64,000 nucleotides of DNA from Muscardinus avellanarius (Eukaryota > Chordata > Mammalia > Rodentia > Gliridae). Positions 48,116 to 59,549 of the stretch are shown here, in pieces; within the stretch, counting starts at the first letter, position 1, and the number at the start of each line of letters is the position of its first letter. The notes under the pieces were generated by a model. That model was given only the letters and a program-made list of their open reading frames with translations. It ran no database searches and had not been told where the DNA came from. The translations under genes were made by a program, and so were the position numbers. The DNA is taken from the NCBI GenBank assembly GCA_963383645.1, contig OY726571.1, forward strand, positions 84,258,619 through 84,322,618, given 5' to 3'.

Positions 48116-48405
48116 CAAGCTATGAGTCAAAACCTCAGTTTTTAAATACATTCTTCCATGTTGTTTGGCTTTATTATACTTTTCAGGTCTTCATTGCAGG
48201 AAATGATTTATTAAAGTACATGTTTTGTTCTCACACAACCTGGCAGGAAGGCCTGAGGATTCTCCCCAGTGTCCTTCTGGACCACTGGAGTGCCCGTTAG
48301 GGACCAAGTTCCCGGGCTTGGTCTCAGGGGAACATTTAATACATGTGCATCGAAAGCCACAGAATGAAAGACTTTCCAAGTCAAATGATCCCTAAGGCAA
48401 CAACA

Positions 48406-48442
<37 letters not shown>
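48406..48442. repeat. (CA)n microsatellite
   Basis: About 18 CA units. Confidence 0.94.
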
Positions 48443-48444
<2 letters not shown>

Positions 48445-48802
48445 GAGTTTGTTTTCTGGTCCTATTTTTTTCCATGCTAGTAAACACCTTTTCTTCTGTG
48501 TATTCGCTGGGAGATTTCTAGCAGTGATGTCACAAAGACCCCCCCTCTTCCTTTTTTCCTGGGTAAAGAAAAGAGTTTGATCCCTTCTGCCGTCGTTGGG
48601 TCATTTGCGTTTTTTCACTCATTATCTTCAGTAAAGCCAGGATCATTGGTAGCTCTGTCAAGCCCAGTTGGTCCTGAAATCACCCGGGTTAATGCTGCCC
48701 TGATCCTTCGTGTGTGCCCATGGTGAGAGCAGGTGACACAGGATGAAGATTGCAGGAAATTTAAGAAAAGATACTGTGCAGGAATCAGATGTTTGGTGCT
48801 GG

Positions 48803-48881
48803 GCTGGGGATGTAGCTCAATTGTAGAGCACTTGCCTGGCATGTGCAGGCCCTGGGTTCAATCCCCAGCACTGCCCCCCAC
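48803..48881 (+). mobile_element. ID element, near-consensus tRNA-Ala-derived SINE
   Basis: gctggggatgtagctcaatt, gtagagcacttgcctggcat, gtgcaggccctgggttcaat, ccccagcactg. RNA polymerase III box B ggttcaatcc is at 48855-48864 and the box-A-like tgtagctcaattg near 48811. It is the best preserved ID monomer here. It is not a tRNA gene: no acceptor stem closes. Confidence 0.93.
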
Positions 48882-48885
48882 AAAG

Positions 48886-49500
48886 TTTTGACATCTCTAC
48901 TTACAGCGAACAACTTTAAGATAGGCTAATGATGTTGTTCTATGACCTCATAGTAGTTAGGAGAATATTCAAAAGTCATTGTCCTCTTTTTGACTCAAAT
49001 TTCCGGAATTCCTAGCTTACTTGGATTCCTCTAGAAACTGTGGGCACGTCATGTACAGCATTTAAACATGCTTAATACGAATGGATTGGGGCCGCCATTA
49101 AGTGAATTCTTCCTAAAAGAAAAAGAACTGTACATCCACTGTGCCCAGTTAGTTCACAGGTGCAGTGTTACAGAAGTAGAATCATCTAAGGGGAAATTGA
49201 GAAATCCTTTGAGAAACTGGCTTTACATTGTTGGTTTAAGCCTCATAGGGAAATTATTAGTAAAGTTCTCAAAGAAAGAGATGGAATTACTCTTTACGAT
49301 AGGGCCACCTAACTCCCTCTCGGGGATATGTAGATGCTTGGGATTGCTGGCGCTATTTTTTCTCATGATATGGAGAGAATGGCTGGGTTCCAATCACTGC
49401 TGTTCATCCCTTCCTGCAGAATCTGAGAGGAGCGAGACCCCTGGGGACAGTCAGTCCCGAGAACCATCGGACTGCTGGTATCTCCTGTCAGGACATCGGG
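48886..49500. other. Unique intronic sequence
   Basis: A 190-codon frame (49068-49640) opens here but ends in L2 and antisense SINE sequence, so it is judged accidental. Confidence 0.5.
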
Positions 49501-49830
49501 GAAGCTCCTCGAAGGCAGGGCCTGGCTCTTATGGCTCTTTATTTTTATTTATTTATTTTTTTTGGTGGTACTGGGGTTCTTGGAAACCCTTCTACCACCA
49601 GGCTATACTCTCAGACCTATTTTATACTTTTTTTTTTTAAATTTGGAAACAGGGTCTCTTAAGCCAGCGAGGCTGGCTTCGAACCTGTGCCATCCTCCTG
49701 TCTTCGCCTCCCAAGCGCGGGGATTACAAGCGTGCGCCACCACGCCTGGTGCCCTCTTTATCTTTAATCACACTTCCCAACATGCCTGGTGCATAACAGA
49801 TGTCCAACAAATACCCGGTCACTTCCAAAC
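49501..49830 (+). mobile_element. L2 3' end split by a SINE
   Basis: gaagctcctcgaaggcaggg at 49501-49530 and catgcctggtgcataacaga with tgtccaacaaatac at 49782-49816 are the two halves of an L2-like 3' end. Confidence 0.6.
49546..49753 (-). mobile_element. SINE, type A, inside the L2 fragment
   Basis: (TTTA)n then ggtggtactggggttcttgg to gtgcgccaccacgcctggt. ctctttat recurs at both edges. Confidence 0.93.
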
Positions 49831-50007
49831 TTTAAAAAGTCCCGCCATTTCTCTGTAAAATTTGTAAAAATGGAATATGAGCATGTGACATTGGTTTATT
49901 CCTTTTACTATTAAAAGCTGTTTTCTTAGCACAAGACATCTCCCACTGAGTGTGATCTTTCCTCATTTAGATTGAGTTGGGATGGATTCACTTGATTCCA
50001 GCAAAAT

Positions 50008-50008
50008 G

Positions 50009-50048
<40 letters not shown>

Positions 50049-50224
50049 TCTTGGGAATGGGACCCAGGAGCTTGTACCTCTGGGCTACACCCCCCCCAGC
50101 CTATTTTATATTTTATTTGGAAACAGGGTCTCACTAAGTAGCTGAGGCTGGCTTTGAACCCGTGCGATCCTCCTGTCTCAGCCTCCCTGGTATAGGGATT
50201 ACAGTGTGTGCCACCATGCCCAGT
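50008..50224 (-). mobile_element. SINE, type A-like, with (GT)n tail
   Basis: (TG)20 at 50008-50047, then ggtcttgggaatgggaccca to gtgtgccaccatgcccagt. Confidence 0.92.
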
Positions 50225-50276
50225 TTGGGATTTTTGTCTTTAAGTATCTATAAAATGTAACTGAACTATTCCGTTT

Positions 50277-50338
50277 GGGGAGGCCAGGGATTGAACCCAG
50301 AGTCTTGCCCATTTAGATACACCCCTACCTCAACCCCT
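50277..50338 (-). mobile_element. ID element fragment, antisense
   Basis: ggccagggattgaacccaga, gtcttgcccatttagataca, cccctacctcaacccc. Confidence 0.65.
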
Positions 50339-51162
50339 TAAAGACTCTTGTGTAGAGTTGCTTAACAGTAGCTGGGAAACTTTATGCATACTGCCGCAGA
50401 GAGGTAAGACAGGCAACCTGCAGGCTCCTACCAGGTTCCTTGTGGGTGTGATTTCATTTCCTTCTGGCTGCACAGCACCCACACACTCAGAGGACAGATC
50501 CCTGTTCCCAGCTCCGTCCTGCAGCCTCTGACTCAGAGCAGAGTGACTGCGTGTGAGCGCCTGTGCTGGAGGGGACAGGTTGCATTCCAGGAAGGTGACT
50601 GTGGCCTCCGCCTCGGCCCTCCTATCCCCAGGTCCCCACTCATCCCAGGGAGCACAGCTGCGCCTACCTTTTTCTCACCAGGAAAAGGCAAGCTGGGATC
50701 CCAAGGGCTGCATAGCTTCGTGGCTCTTCACATAGTGTCTCCCTTAGGTCAAGACTTATTTGCTGATTTTCCCTGGATCTTAAGTTTCAAATTTGAAAAT
50801 AAAATACAAAGAGCTTCCTTTAAAATTTTCCTTAAACCCGGGAAGGCTGGCCTCTTGTATTTGTGTAAGGCTGTACCATTTACATCTTTGGATTTGATTC
50901 TCACAACAGATCTCTAGCCGGAGTTAGGACGGCAAGAGTTATTTGTATTTTTCCTAAGACAAGGTTGGCTCGGAGAGGCGTTGTCCCCCTCTGAAGTCGT
51001 GGCCTGCCCTGAGCAGCGGCTCTACCTCTCCTGCTGCGTACACTCTTTGGTGCAAAGCCTTGCTCCGATACAGCACTGCCTCTCTGGTGTGACTTGGGTA
51101 CATGTACTTAAAGCTTGTGAAGTTTTAAAGCCATCTTTCACTGGCTTCAGGTGTTGATGATC
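50339..51162. other. Mostly unique intronic sequence
   Basis: 50875-50985 is weakly MIR-like (tttggatttgattctcacaa, cctaagacaaggttggctcg). The 124-codon frame at 50543-50917 has no recognised domain. Confidence 0.45.
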
Positions 51163-51358
51163 GCCAGGCATCTTGGCACACGCCTGTAATCCCAGTACTT
51201 GGGAGGCTGAGACAGGAGGACTCAGGTTCAAGGGAAGCCTTAGCAATGTAATGAGACTCTCAGAAATCTAGCTTGAGACTGCGTCTCAAAACTAAAAATA
51301 AAATAGGGCTGGGGGTATAGCTAGGAGGTAGAATGCCTTCGAGTTCAATCCCCAGTGT
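51163..51358 (+). mobile_element. SINE, B1-dID dimer
   Basis: gccaggcatcttggcacacg to gttcaatccccagtgt, running into a microsatellite tail. Confidence 0.9.
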
Positions 51359-51440
51359 CTGTCTGTCTGTCTGTCTATCTGTCTCTTTCTCCCTCTCTCT
51401 CTCACACACACTCTCACACACACACACACACACACAAACA
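51353..51440. repeat. (CTGT)n(CT)n(CA)n compound microsatellite
   Basis: Four to five CTGT units, CT units, then CA units, at the end of the preceding SINE. Confidence 0.93.
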
Positions 51441-51654
51441 CGTTTGTCATCTAACAAATACTTGTCACTAGGAATTGCAAGTAAATAGTATTCGTTTTAG
51501 TTACTGGCTGGCTAAGTTCTCTACTCCTCCTTTGAAACAACTCTTAGGTGAGAAATTGAAAGACAAGGCCCCTGTAACCTGGTGGGAGTTACAAGGCCAG
51601 GTCCTCTGTTCTAACAGGAGACTTCCTCGGCAGCGACTATTAATTTAATGGTCG

Positions 51655-51779
51655 TACAATCATATAATTTGAGGGAGATATCATTTCCGTACAGGAAATA
51701 CAAGTTTAACAGAAATCATTTCATTTGATCCTTATCTTCACAAAAACACCCAAGTGAGAAGTTTGAAGAAGTGGCAGAG
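51655..51779 (+). mobile_element. Possible MIR fragment
   Basis: atttcatttgatccttatct then tcacaaaaacacccaagtga resemble the MIR core. Weak. Confidence 0.35.
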
Positions 51780-52045
51780 GTGGTTTGAATTCCATCGGCG
51801 CTTGTCAACGGCGGCCGAAAGCTCTGGTGTGCTTAACTGTGTGCCAGGGCCTTTGGAAAACCAAAGCGTCATTGACTGGCCAGGCCCAATGAGTCATCTA
51901 TTAAAACGATTCCTAATGAATTACAGGTTTGCTTGTTTAATTGCGCATGGTATAGGGCTCTGGGATGTTGGAAGTCTAGTGGGGCTCAAAGAAATTACAT
52001 CGGCTGAGTTAAGCGTTTCGGTAGGATCTTTCCTAACCCAGGAAA
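51780..52045. promoter_or_regulatory. Candidate noncoding regulatory element
   Basis: Unique, complex, repeat-free sequence with an AP-1 consensus TGAGTCA (51890-51896), the inverted repeat CTTTGG-aaaa-CCAAAG (51851-51866), homeobox-like TTAAT/AATTA cores and several CpGs. No conservation data were available, so this is a candidate only. Confidence 0.3.
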
Positions 52046-52061
52046 CCCAGACAACTCCTAT

Positions 52062-52160
52062 CCCTTGCTTTCCCTCTCTCTCCACCGCTCTCTCTCCCTC
52101 CTTCCCTTCCCACCTTTTCTTTCCCTTCCCCCTGCCTTCCCTTTCCTCTCCCTCCCAAAT
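52062..52160. repeat. Pyrimidine-rich stretch
   Basis: About 95 bases mostly C/T, irregular, no clear unit. Confidence 0.7.
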
Positions 52161-52277
52161 GACAGGTGGGTGGTATCCAAAACTCCTCCTGCTGGCTTCT
52201 GTGCCAGAGCTCACCGCTGACTCTTCACCCTCTGGCTTTGTGCAGTGAAGGCCCTCTTAAAGCACACTGAGCTACTC

Positions 52278-52733
52278 GTGTGTGTTCCCGTGTGTGTGTG
52301 TGCGTGTGTGTGTATGTGTATGTGTGTGCTACTGGTGATTCAACTTAGGGGCATTCAACCTCCAAGTTGCTTCCCCAGCCCTTTCACCTCATTAATTTTT
52401 TACTTATGATTTGAAATAGGGTCTCTCCAGGTAGTCTTTTTTTTTTTTTTTCTTTTTTTGGTGGTACTGGGGTTCCTGGAAGCCCTTCTACCTCCGGGCT
52501 ACACTCCCAGACCTATTTTTACATTTTTATTTGGAAACAGGGTCTCCTAAGCCAGCGCGTGCAGCTGGCTTCGAACCTGCGCCATCCTCCTGTCTCCGCC
52601 TCCCAAGCGCACGCCACCACGCCCGGCTTCCAGGTAGTCTTGCTAGGCTGCTGAGGCTGTCCTTGAACCCGCGATCCTCCTGTCTCAGCCTCTCCAGTAA
52701 CGGGATTGCAGGAATGCACCACAGCGCCTGGCT
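52278..52733 (-). mobile_element. SINE, older, split by a second SINE
   Basis: Imperfect (TG)n tail, ID part from gctactggtgattcaactta to 52437, and the head resumes at 52642 to cagcgcctggc. Confidence 0.88.
52439..52629 (-). mobile_element. SINE, type A, nested in the head of the outer SINE
   Basis: ccaggtagtctt at 52427-52438 and 52630-52641 is a perfect duplication of host SINE sequence. About 15 bases are missing near gcgcacgcc. Confidence 0.95.
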
Positions 52734-53915
52734 CCCTCGCTACCTTCCGCTCTGTCAACACTGGTCACTGTGGGACTGTGTTGTGTGTCCAGAGGTGGCC
52801 GGGGCTCTTCCTCTTCCCTGAAGTTCTGTTTTCCATTTGGAACAGAACAGCACCAACAACCGTAAGAACAAAGGGCTCCGCTACATAAAAGCCTGATTGT
52901 ATAAGTCTGTATTAAGAATATTTCCTGACAGCTTTCACACCAGCAGAAATGCTAAGCTCATTAGCCCACGGTCCACGTGAGAGCCATTCCAGGGGTGGCT
53001 GCGGCCTGTGTCTGAGAAGCAGAGCGCTCAGCCCCACCCAAGAGGGCCAGTGTTTGCAGGCAGCTGCAATTGTCACTCATTTTAAAGAAAAAGCCTTTCC
53101 TGAATCTGAAACAAAATTAACTGAAATATCCATTTAGCCTGTATTTCCAAGTTTAAAACCATATTGATTACTGAAAGTGTGTAAGCTATTAGACACTTGC
53201 TATCACCCTTTTTCCCCTCTTGAAGCAAAAATGAAGGCCCGGAGTGCTACAATCCCTGAGTTTGGCCCAGACTAGGCCTCTCCTGGGCATTCGTTCTCCG
53301 AGTCCCTGGCTGAGTGCTGTGTGTGCTTGCTATGTGCCCTTGGCCTCCCACACTGCTGCCAGAATCGCCTGAGATTCACCCATCTTCCTCTCATTTCTCC
53401 TTAATCACCAGCATCTCATCGCAGAATAGAGGCCGGTGTTGGAAGCGTTGCATCCTGGGTCCTGGGCAGGACCCGCCATCCTCATCTGGAGCTCCCGGCT
53501 CAGCCACCCCATCCTTCCTGCTTCCCTTCATGGTGCGGGGGTCTCCCTCCCTGTGCCTGACCCCCACTGGCTTCTTGAGCCAGACTCATCCTTCCCCCCA
53601 CTTCTGCAGCACCTCGACTACTGCAGCACCTCGTGGTTCTAGGCTGCTGTGGGGTACCCTGAGCTGCCTCTGGGCCTTTTTCCAACTTTCTCCTTCCAGC
53701 CATGTTCCTGAAGAACCTGATATTCCCTACTTTGGCTTTCAGTTTTTTATACCCATCCCTGCAGGCCCCTGGCTGGTTCCTTCTGTAACCCCCAGTAACC
53801 CTCACAGCTCCCTGGATACAGGTACTCAATGTGCATTTGTGAATGGCTCCCTGGGACAGGGACACATCTCAAACCAGATGGGCCCCATCTACTAGCTTAA
53901 TTTACACACCAAAGC

Positions 53916-53919
<4 letters not shown>
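52734..53919. other. GC-richer unique intronic sequence
   Basis: Contains the longest open frame of the window (53314-53895, 193 codons), rich in Ser, Pro and Leu and without a recognised domain; a short direct repeat ctgcagcacctcg at 53605 and 53622. Not called as a gene. Confidence 0.5.
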
Positions 53920-53956
<37 letters not shown>

Positions 53957-54150
53957 TTCCAGGGATTGAACCCAGGGGAATTCTGCTTCCCAGCTGTACC
54001 CCCCAGCCCAATTTCTTATCTTTTATTTTGAAACAGGGTCTCATTAAGTTGGAGAGGGCCTCACTAAGTTGCTGAGGCTGGCTGCAAACCTGTGATCCTC
54101 CTGTCTCAGCCTCCCAAGGACCTGAATTATAAGCATGTGCCACCACGCCT
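53920..54150 (-). mobile_element. SINE, B1-dID dimer, with (GT)n tail
   Basis: (GT)18 at 53920-53955, then gattccagggattgaaccca to catgtgccaccacgcc. Confidence 0.9.
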
Positions 54151-55705
54151 TCAATATCATCTCCTCCAGCTCCGTCATCCCATAGCTGCAGATAATCTTT
54201 ATATTTAGAGATATTACTCACTTGAGGTAAAGCAGAAGGTTCAGAATCGCAAATTCCCTTGGGACTTTTCTACTCTAGCGGACATGCTCTGTGGTGTGAA
54301 CACTGGTCTTCTCCATTTTCTCTTGTATCAGTAAAGGGGTGGAGGAAACCCAGGGGTGGACAGCAACCAGCTACCGCAGCCTCACAGTTGCCAGGGCCAG
54401 GGATGATCCCAGAGCCATCTCGCGATCCTAAAGGCATTGCAGTGCCAGCCATCCTGGGCACTTTCTGCCCAGGCCCGGCAGTAGCGGTGGGCCTGTGTCA
54501 GGGCAGAGAACGCTCCAGAGCTCTGGGCACCAGCATGAGCAGTTCAGTAGCGGGAAGGGAGGCCAGGAAGCCAGGTGTTGAGCTTCACAGTTTGAATCAA
54601 GGAAGACAAGACAAAGTTGCTCCCAGAGGCACATGACGTGCAGGGCAGACAGCCAGGAGCTCTGGGAGACACAAGGCTGGGTCCAAGCCCCGGCACCCGG
54701 TGCAGTTGTGAAGTCTGAAGGCATGAGTGCGGACCAAGGGAGCGTGGAGACATGGCCTCCATTTCCCCCGAAGTAGCCTAGATTGCTGTTCCAGGTGTCA
54801 TCCTGCACTGAACTTCATGTAACTGTGAATAACGCACTTAACCGAATGTGCAAGGAGCCAGAGTAAAAGTTGCGGTTATTTCAGATTGTATTTAAAGGCT
54901 CACCAAAAAAAAAAAAAAAAATCACAATAATTCACAGATGCCCAGTGCTGTTGGTTGCAGCAGCACCCATCGAGAATTGTTGGTAACTTCTCTCCCTGTC
55001 ACGAAAACCAGCCAGCTCTATGGGGTAAGTCTATCGCATCACCCCCTCTTCCCCAGCACATCTATTGACTGGAGATGGGAACAGAATGCAAAACTGAACA
55101 TGTCTTATTTACACAAATCTCCCTGTTTTACCATATCTGTATTTTTTTTTGCATTTGACCTATTAGTACTTCTTTGGCTTTATGAAGAAAAAAAAGTGCT
55201 TCCCTCAGCCCATCTGGCTTCGTTTCCTGTCCCTCAGCAACTCTCTGTGTATTCTAGCAAGGCCACCCCTGCGTTTTTCTGAGTGGTGTTGTTACACTGG
55301 TGGTCTTAGAATTCAACTGGAGTGATGGAAAACTTAGACTATAGGCTTCTTTCAAGTCTAAGGTTTCCAAGGTGAAAAAATGCCTATTATTGTCATTTTT
55401 GACATAGTAATATTTTTTCCCCCCCTGGTAGCTCAATATAGTCTTTTAAGAAGAATTGCACCATTCTTGTCCTTGAGAAGAAAGCTTGCTTCTAAAATGT
55501 CTTTCAGATAGCGGGCTACCAAATTTGCATGGTAACAAAGTGGAGTAACTGGGGATATCATCAGGACTTGATTACTCCATTTGAGCTTTGACAGCAATAC
55601 AGGGTAAAATTATTTAAAAAAATAAATACATGAAAATGACATGACCTATGGACTCTGTATTTAGTTCGTATTTTGTGTGACAGAGGGAAGGTAAATATTA
55701 TCTTT
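54151..55705. other. Unique intronic sequence
   Basis: About 1.55 kb; only poly(A) at 54905-54920 and short poly(T)/C runs are repetitive. Several 60-126-codon frames on both strands overlap without domains. Confidence 0.5.
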
Positions 55706-55899
55706 TTCTTTTTTGGTACTGGAGATTGAACCAACAAGGGCATTCTACTCCCCCAGCCCTATTTTTTTTTTTTAATTTTGAAACAGAGTCTAAGTCGCTG
55801 AGGGCCTCGCTAAATTGCTGAGGATGGCCTCGAACCTGTGATTCTCTTGTCTCAGCTTCCCAAGTACAGGATGACAGGTGTGCACCACCATGCCAGGCT
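55706..55899 (-). mobile_element. SINE, B1-dID dimer, host of an L1 insertion at its edge
   Basis: ggtactggagattgaaccaa to gtgcaccaccatgccaggct. Its outer edge forms part of the L1 target-site duplication. Confidence 0.9.
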
Positions 55900-56704
55900 T
55901 GAATTTTTTTTTTTATTGGTGCATTATATTCATACAACTTATTGGGGTAAAAAACTTGTGTGTACAAACATGTACTCATCGCTGATTTAACCCCTACCCA
56001 AATCCCACCCCATTCCCTCCCCGTCCCTTGCTTAGCTTAGTGATTGACTTCGATATGTTTAAGTACATTGTGAGCTTTAGAGATTTTCCTCTTCCCCCCT
56101 CATTTCTCCTCCTTTAGGTTGACTTGTTTGCTCCTCTTTTCTCCCTAACTCTCACATATTAGGGAAAGCATCTGATTTCTTATTTTTTGTGCCTGACTAA
56201 TCTCACTTAGCATAATGTCCTCCAGTTCCATCCATTTCCCTGAAAATGATGTAATTGAGTTTTTTTTGATGGCTGAGTAAAATTCCATTGTGTACATATC
56301 CCACAGTTTTGTAATCCATTCATCTGTTGATGGACATCTTGGCTAGTTCCATAGTTTGGCTATGGTAAATTGTGCAGCTATGAACATAGATACACATGCA
56401 TTAGTTTGATAGTTTGGTTTCTTTTCTTTTGGGTAGATACCCAACAGTGGTATTGCTGGATCAAATGGTAGATTTGTTCCCATTCTTCTGAGGATTCTCC
56501 ATACTGTTTTCCAAAGTGGTTGAACTAATTTGCAATCCCACCAACAATGTCTTAGAGTTCCCACTTCTCCACATCCTCGCCAGCATCTGTTGTTGTTTGT
56601 GTTTTGAATGATGGCCATTCTAGTTGGAGTTAGGTGAAATCTCAGGGTAGTTTTGATTTGCATCTCTCTGATTGCCAGTGATGTTGAGCCAGGCTTGAAT
56701 TTTT
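55892..56704 (-). mobile_element. Young 5'-truncated L1 with target-site duplication
   Basis: A perfect 17-bp duplication, gccaggcttgaattttt, lies at 55892-55908 and 56688-56704. Between them is the last 0.8 kb of an L1 on the minus strand: poly(A) tail, 3' UTR and the end of ORF2. The relic frame 56663 to 56343 shows [28 protein letters not shown] and [11 protein letters not shown], the typical ORF2 C-terminal region. The copy is too short to be active. Confidence 0.95.
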
Positions 56705-57029
56705 AAAGACACTTTGTAATACTACTTTGGGCTTTCATTTCAAGCAGAAAAGGTCAACAGATCATTGGACATATTTCTACAGAGGGGGTGTGCACAAGGT
56801 CTCAAGTCTGTGCTTTTATGCTGTAATACTCTAGAGATTTTGAAAAGTTTTTGACCAGTAAGCACTTATTTTTCTGTTTTCTGACATGCTTCATCCTAAT
56901 GTCCATTTTTGTTTTTAGAAATAAACTTCAGAAGGGTTTTATATGCATATAAGTTTGTGTTTCTCTTCTTTTTCTTTCTTTTTCTGTGGTCTATGCATAT
57001 CCCACAGGTAGTTCGTATCCCTGTATATT
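56705..57029. other. AT-rich unique intronic sequence
   Basis: No recognised feature. Confidence 0.5.
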
Positions 57030-57103
57030 ATCTCCTGGAGGCTGGCCTTGAACTTGTGATCCTTTTGTCTCAGCCTCCTAAGTACAGGATTATAGGTGCA
57101 TTG
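57030..57103 (-). mobile_element. SINE head fragment
   Basis: ggaggctggccttgaacttg, tgtctcagcctcctaagtac, aggattataggtgca; tail absent. Confidence 0.7.
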
Positions 57104-57269
57104 GATTCTTCAACCCTAGTAGGCACTGCATTTCACATTTGGATAAGAGTGTTGGGTAACTGTCTGCACTTAGAGCTTTCAGGTTTTACTGTACAAGATA
57201 ATAAATTGCTCAGCCTATTGTAGGAAGATCTCTACAAAGTAGGGGCCATCGCCACCATCTTTCGATTAG

Positions 57270-57338
57270 GTAATAGACGTGCTAATACTAAAGTATTTTT
57301 CTGATTTTTTTAAAGTAATAGACGTGCTAATACTAAAG
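57270..57338. repeat. Perfect 24-bp direct repeat with 21-bp spacer
   Basis: The 24 bases at 57270-57293 (beginning gtaatagacgtgctaatact) recur exactly at 57315-57338, separated by an A/T-rich 21-base spacer. Confidence 0.93.
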
Positions 57339-58778
57339 CGATCGGATTATGAAAATCTCTTGTTCTTCCCAGAATTAGGTTTGAAAACATTTTAAAAATG
57401 TAACCTCAGACTCACTATTTTTTAATGAAGGGGTTTAGAGACTTTGAAAGAAATTCTGCACCGGAGGATCCAATTATTTAAGGTGTTGTTTCCCCTGTAG
57501 ACTAAGCAGCCTATGATCCCGGGAAGACCCTGCTTAGTCTGAATGCTGCGGGAAGGTGTGTGAAGTTGAAGGGAATGGTTGGTTTTAACTTCAGGAGGAA
57601 GGGGAAAAGTTAAAAATTGAGGCCAATAAAAGTTAATGAGGAACATTTAAATCCTTTAATGGTTCAATTTATGTTGCAAGTCAGAATGGCTAATGCTATT
57701 ATTATATGCGTGTGGCAACATCTTCTCTCTGGCTATAATTCTTTTCCCTTGAAAACGTAGAAGGCCTATCATACTCTCGTGATTTCTGTTCATTCTTTTG
57801 ACAAATTCCACATTTTTTTTTAAATGGGAAAAAGAACAGGCACGAGGAGATTCAAATATAAAGGACTGTTTTGTCTGCCATTTTTCCCCTATCTGACAGA
57901 TTACTAAATAAAACACAGTTATCAACTGAGTGGCCATTTCTAACTGTCTCTTTGTGCTTAAAAATTTATTTTGGGATGGGAAATATTCTCTAAACCCAGA
58001 GGGTGCACTTAATATGCCAGTTTTCATTGGAGAGGAATTACTTTTCAGTTGTAGGTGTTTTGGGAGGTAGCCTGACTCAACATGCAGTATTAATGGTCCA
58101 AAGATAGAACAGCTGAAGTTTCTGCCTGGCCTTCTCTGGGAGACATTAGCCCGCCCCTGGAGACAGTTTCCCTGCCTCTAGTTTTGCTAATCAGCGTGTT
58201 AGGGAAAGCCTGTTACTTTTAGCAATGTTATTCATGCATAGCCCTGTCTATTACCCCACATCAAATGTGGGTACACACTGCTGTTTTCTTTACATTAGGA
58301 GCATCCCAGACCTTACCCTACCCTTGACGGCTGAGTCCAGACTGTGGGAACACATCTTGCAGCAGACCACTTGAGAGGGTCCCTCAGTCACTGGGATGCA
58401 TAAATTTGCCAGACGGTCTACTTGCAACAGCCAGACATGTTGTAGACCGATGCCAGGGAATGGCAAATGGGGCGAAATTTTTTGTAATAAATTTTATTAA
58501 TCAATCTCACTTTCTCTAGAGTTTCCTGAAATTGTACACCTTTCTCTCATTTTTTTTTCTTTTAGTGGAACTCTCACAAGCTGGGCCAGCACTTGAATGT
58601 TAAACTGCATCCCCTAGTTTTGGATTCTTCCTAAAAGTGTCAGAGCAGTCTTCTTTTATTTTTTCAAAGACATGCATGGAGGTTTATTTGGGAAAGTAGG
58701 AAGTAGATATTCAAGGGAGACGGTGGGCCATCCTTAAGGTGAGAGCATCCACAATGCCAGTTTATGTGTAGCAATTTT
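57339..58778. other. Unique intronic sequence
   Basis: About 1.4 kb without SINEs. The 123-codon minus-strand frame at 57656-58027 lacks a recognised domain. Confidence 0.5.
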
Positions 58779-58981
58779 ATTTATTTATTTATTTATTTTT
58801 AGTGGTACTGGGGATGGAACCCTTCTACCTCCGAGCTACACTCCCAGGCCTATTTTTTTTTTTAATGTTTTATTTGGAAACGGTGTCTCTTAAGCCAGCG
58901 TGGCTGGCTTCGAACCTGCGCGATCCTCCTGACTCCGCCTCCCGAGCGTGGGGATTACAAGCGTGCGCCACCACGCCCGGC
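58779..58981 (-). mobile_element. SINE, type A, very well preserved
   Basis: tatgtgtagcaatttt at 58763-58778 and 58982-58997 is a perfect target-site duplication. Tail (TTTA)n; a short deletion in the ID part. Confidence 0.96.
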
Positions 58982-58997
58982 TATGTGTAGCAATTTT

Positions 58998-59549
58998 TAA
59001 AGTTAAATACTCGACTCATCAGAGGAAAACTTCCACCATGTTTTCTAGAGGAGTCTAGTCCCTCACTTATTATTTTGGAAAATGTATGTGCCTGGACACT
59101 TTATTTATCTCAACATGGGAGGTTAATCGTGCAGGTTGGACTTCTTTTCTTAGACTGAAGACTGCTTGTGGCGAGACTGTTGATCATGGAGTCTGACCTA
59201 AAGCACCTTGGGCTAGGTGAGGCTTGTGCCGCCACTGCCTACACCGCAAACAACTCACTTTGTCAACCCACATCTTGGTTTTCCTCATCTTCAGGGTCAG
59301 GGGCTAAATTTCTACAGAATCTAAAACTAGAACCTAATTTTAGATTCATAATCAGAGAATATGATTCTATCTTAATAAATTCTTCTCTCATGAAAGCATT
59401 TAGTAGCTAGTATAAAATCAACGTTGTTTCTAAATATCTAAGAGAATATAGTGTTCTGTGGTACCGAGTATGATTTTGCATTTTAATACTGTGAAATTCC
59501 TCAGTGAAACAAGTAATTTATGCAACCTGATATCATGTTTATTTTTGTT
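58998..59549. other. Unique intronic sequence
   Basis: No recognised feature. Confidence 0.5.

Noticed and set aside
48803..48873. tRNA-like sequence with good box B
   Set aside because: It is an ID SINE: the acceptor stem does not close, it has an A/C-rich tail and many diverged relatives occur in the window.
49068..49640. 190-codon open frame on the plus strand
   Set aside because: Its last third is translated L2 and antisense SINE sequence including a poly(T)-derived Phe run. No domain is recognisable in the first part.
51754..52248. 164-codon open frame over the candidate regulatory block
   Set aside because: The C-terminal half is a translated C/T tract; no family resemblance. Kept only as a noncoding candidate.
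53314..53895. Longest open frame (193 codons, plus strand)
   Set aside because: Composition is Ser/Pro/Leu-rich, no recognisable domain or signal, overlapping open frames on the other strand and in another frame, and no splice or promoter context. The region is simply GC-rich and stop-poor.
56343..56663. 106-codon minus-strand frame resembling a reverse transcriptase-associated C-terminus
   Set aside because: It is the ORF2 C-terminal remnant of a 5'-truncated L1, not a host gene.
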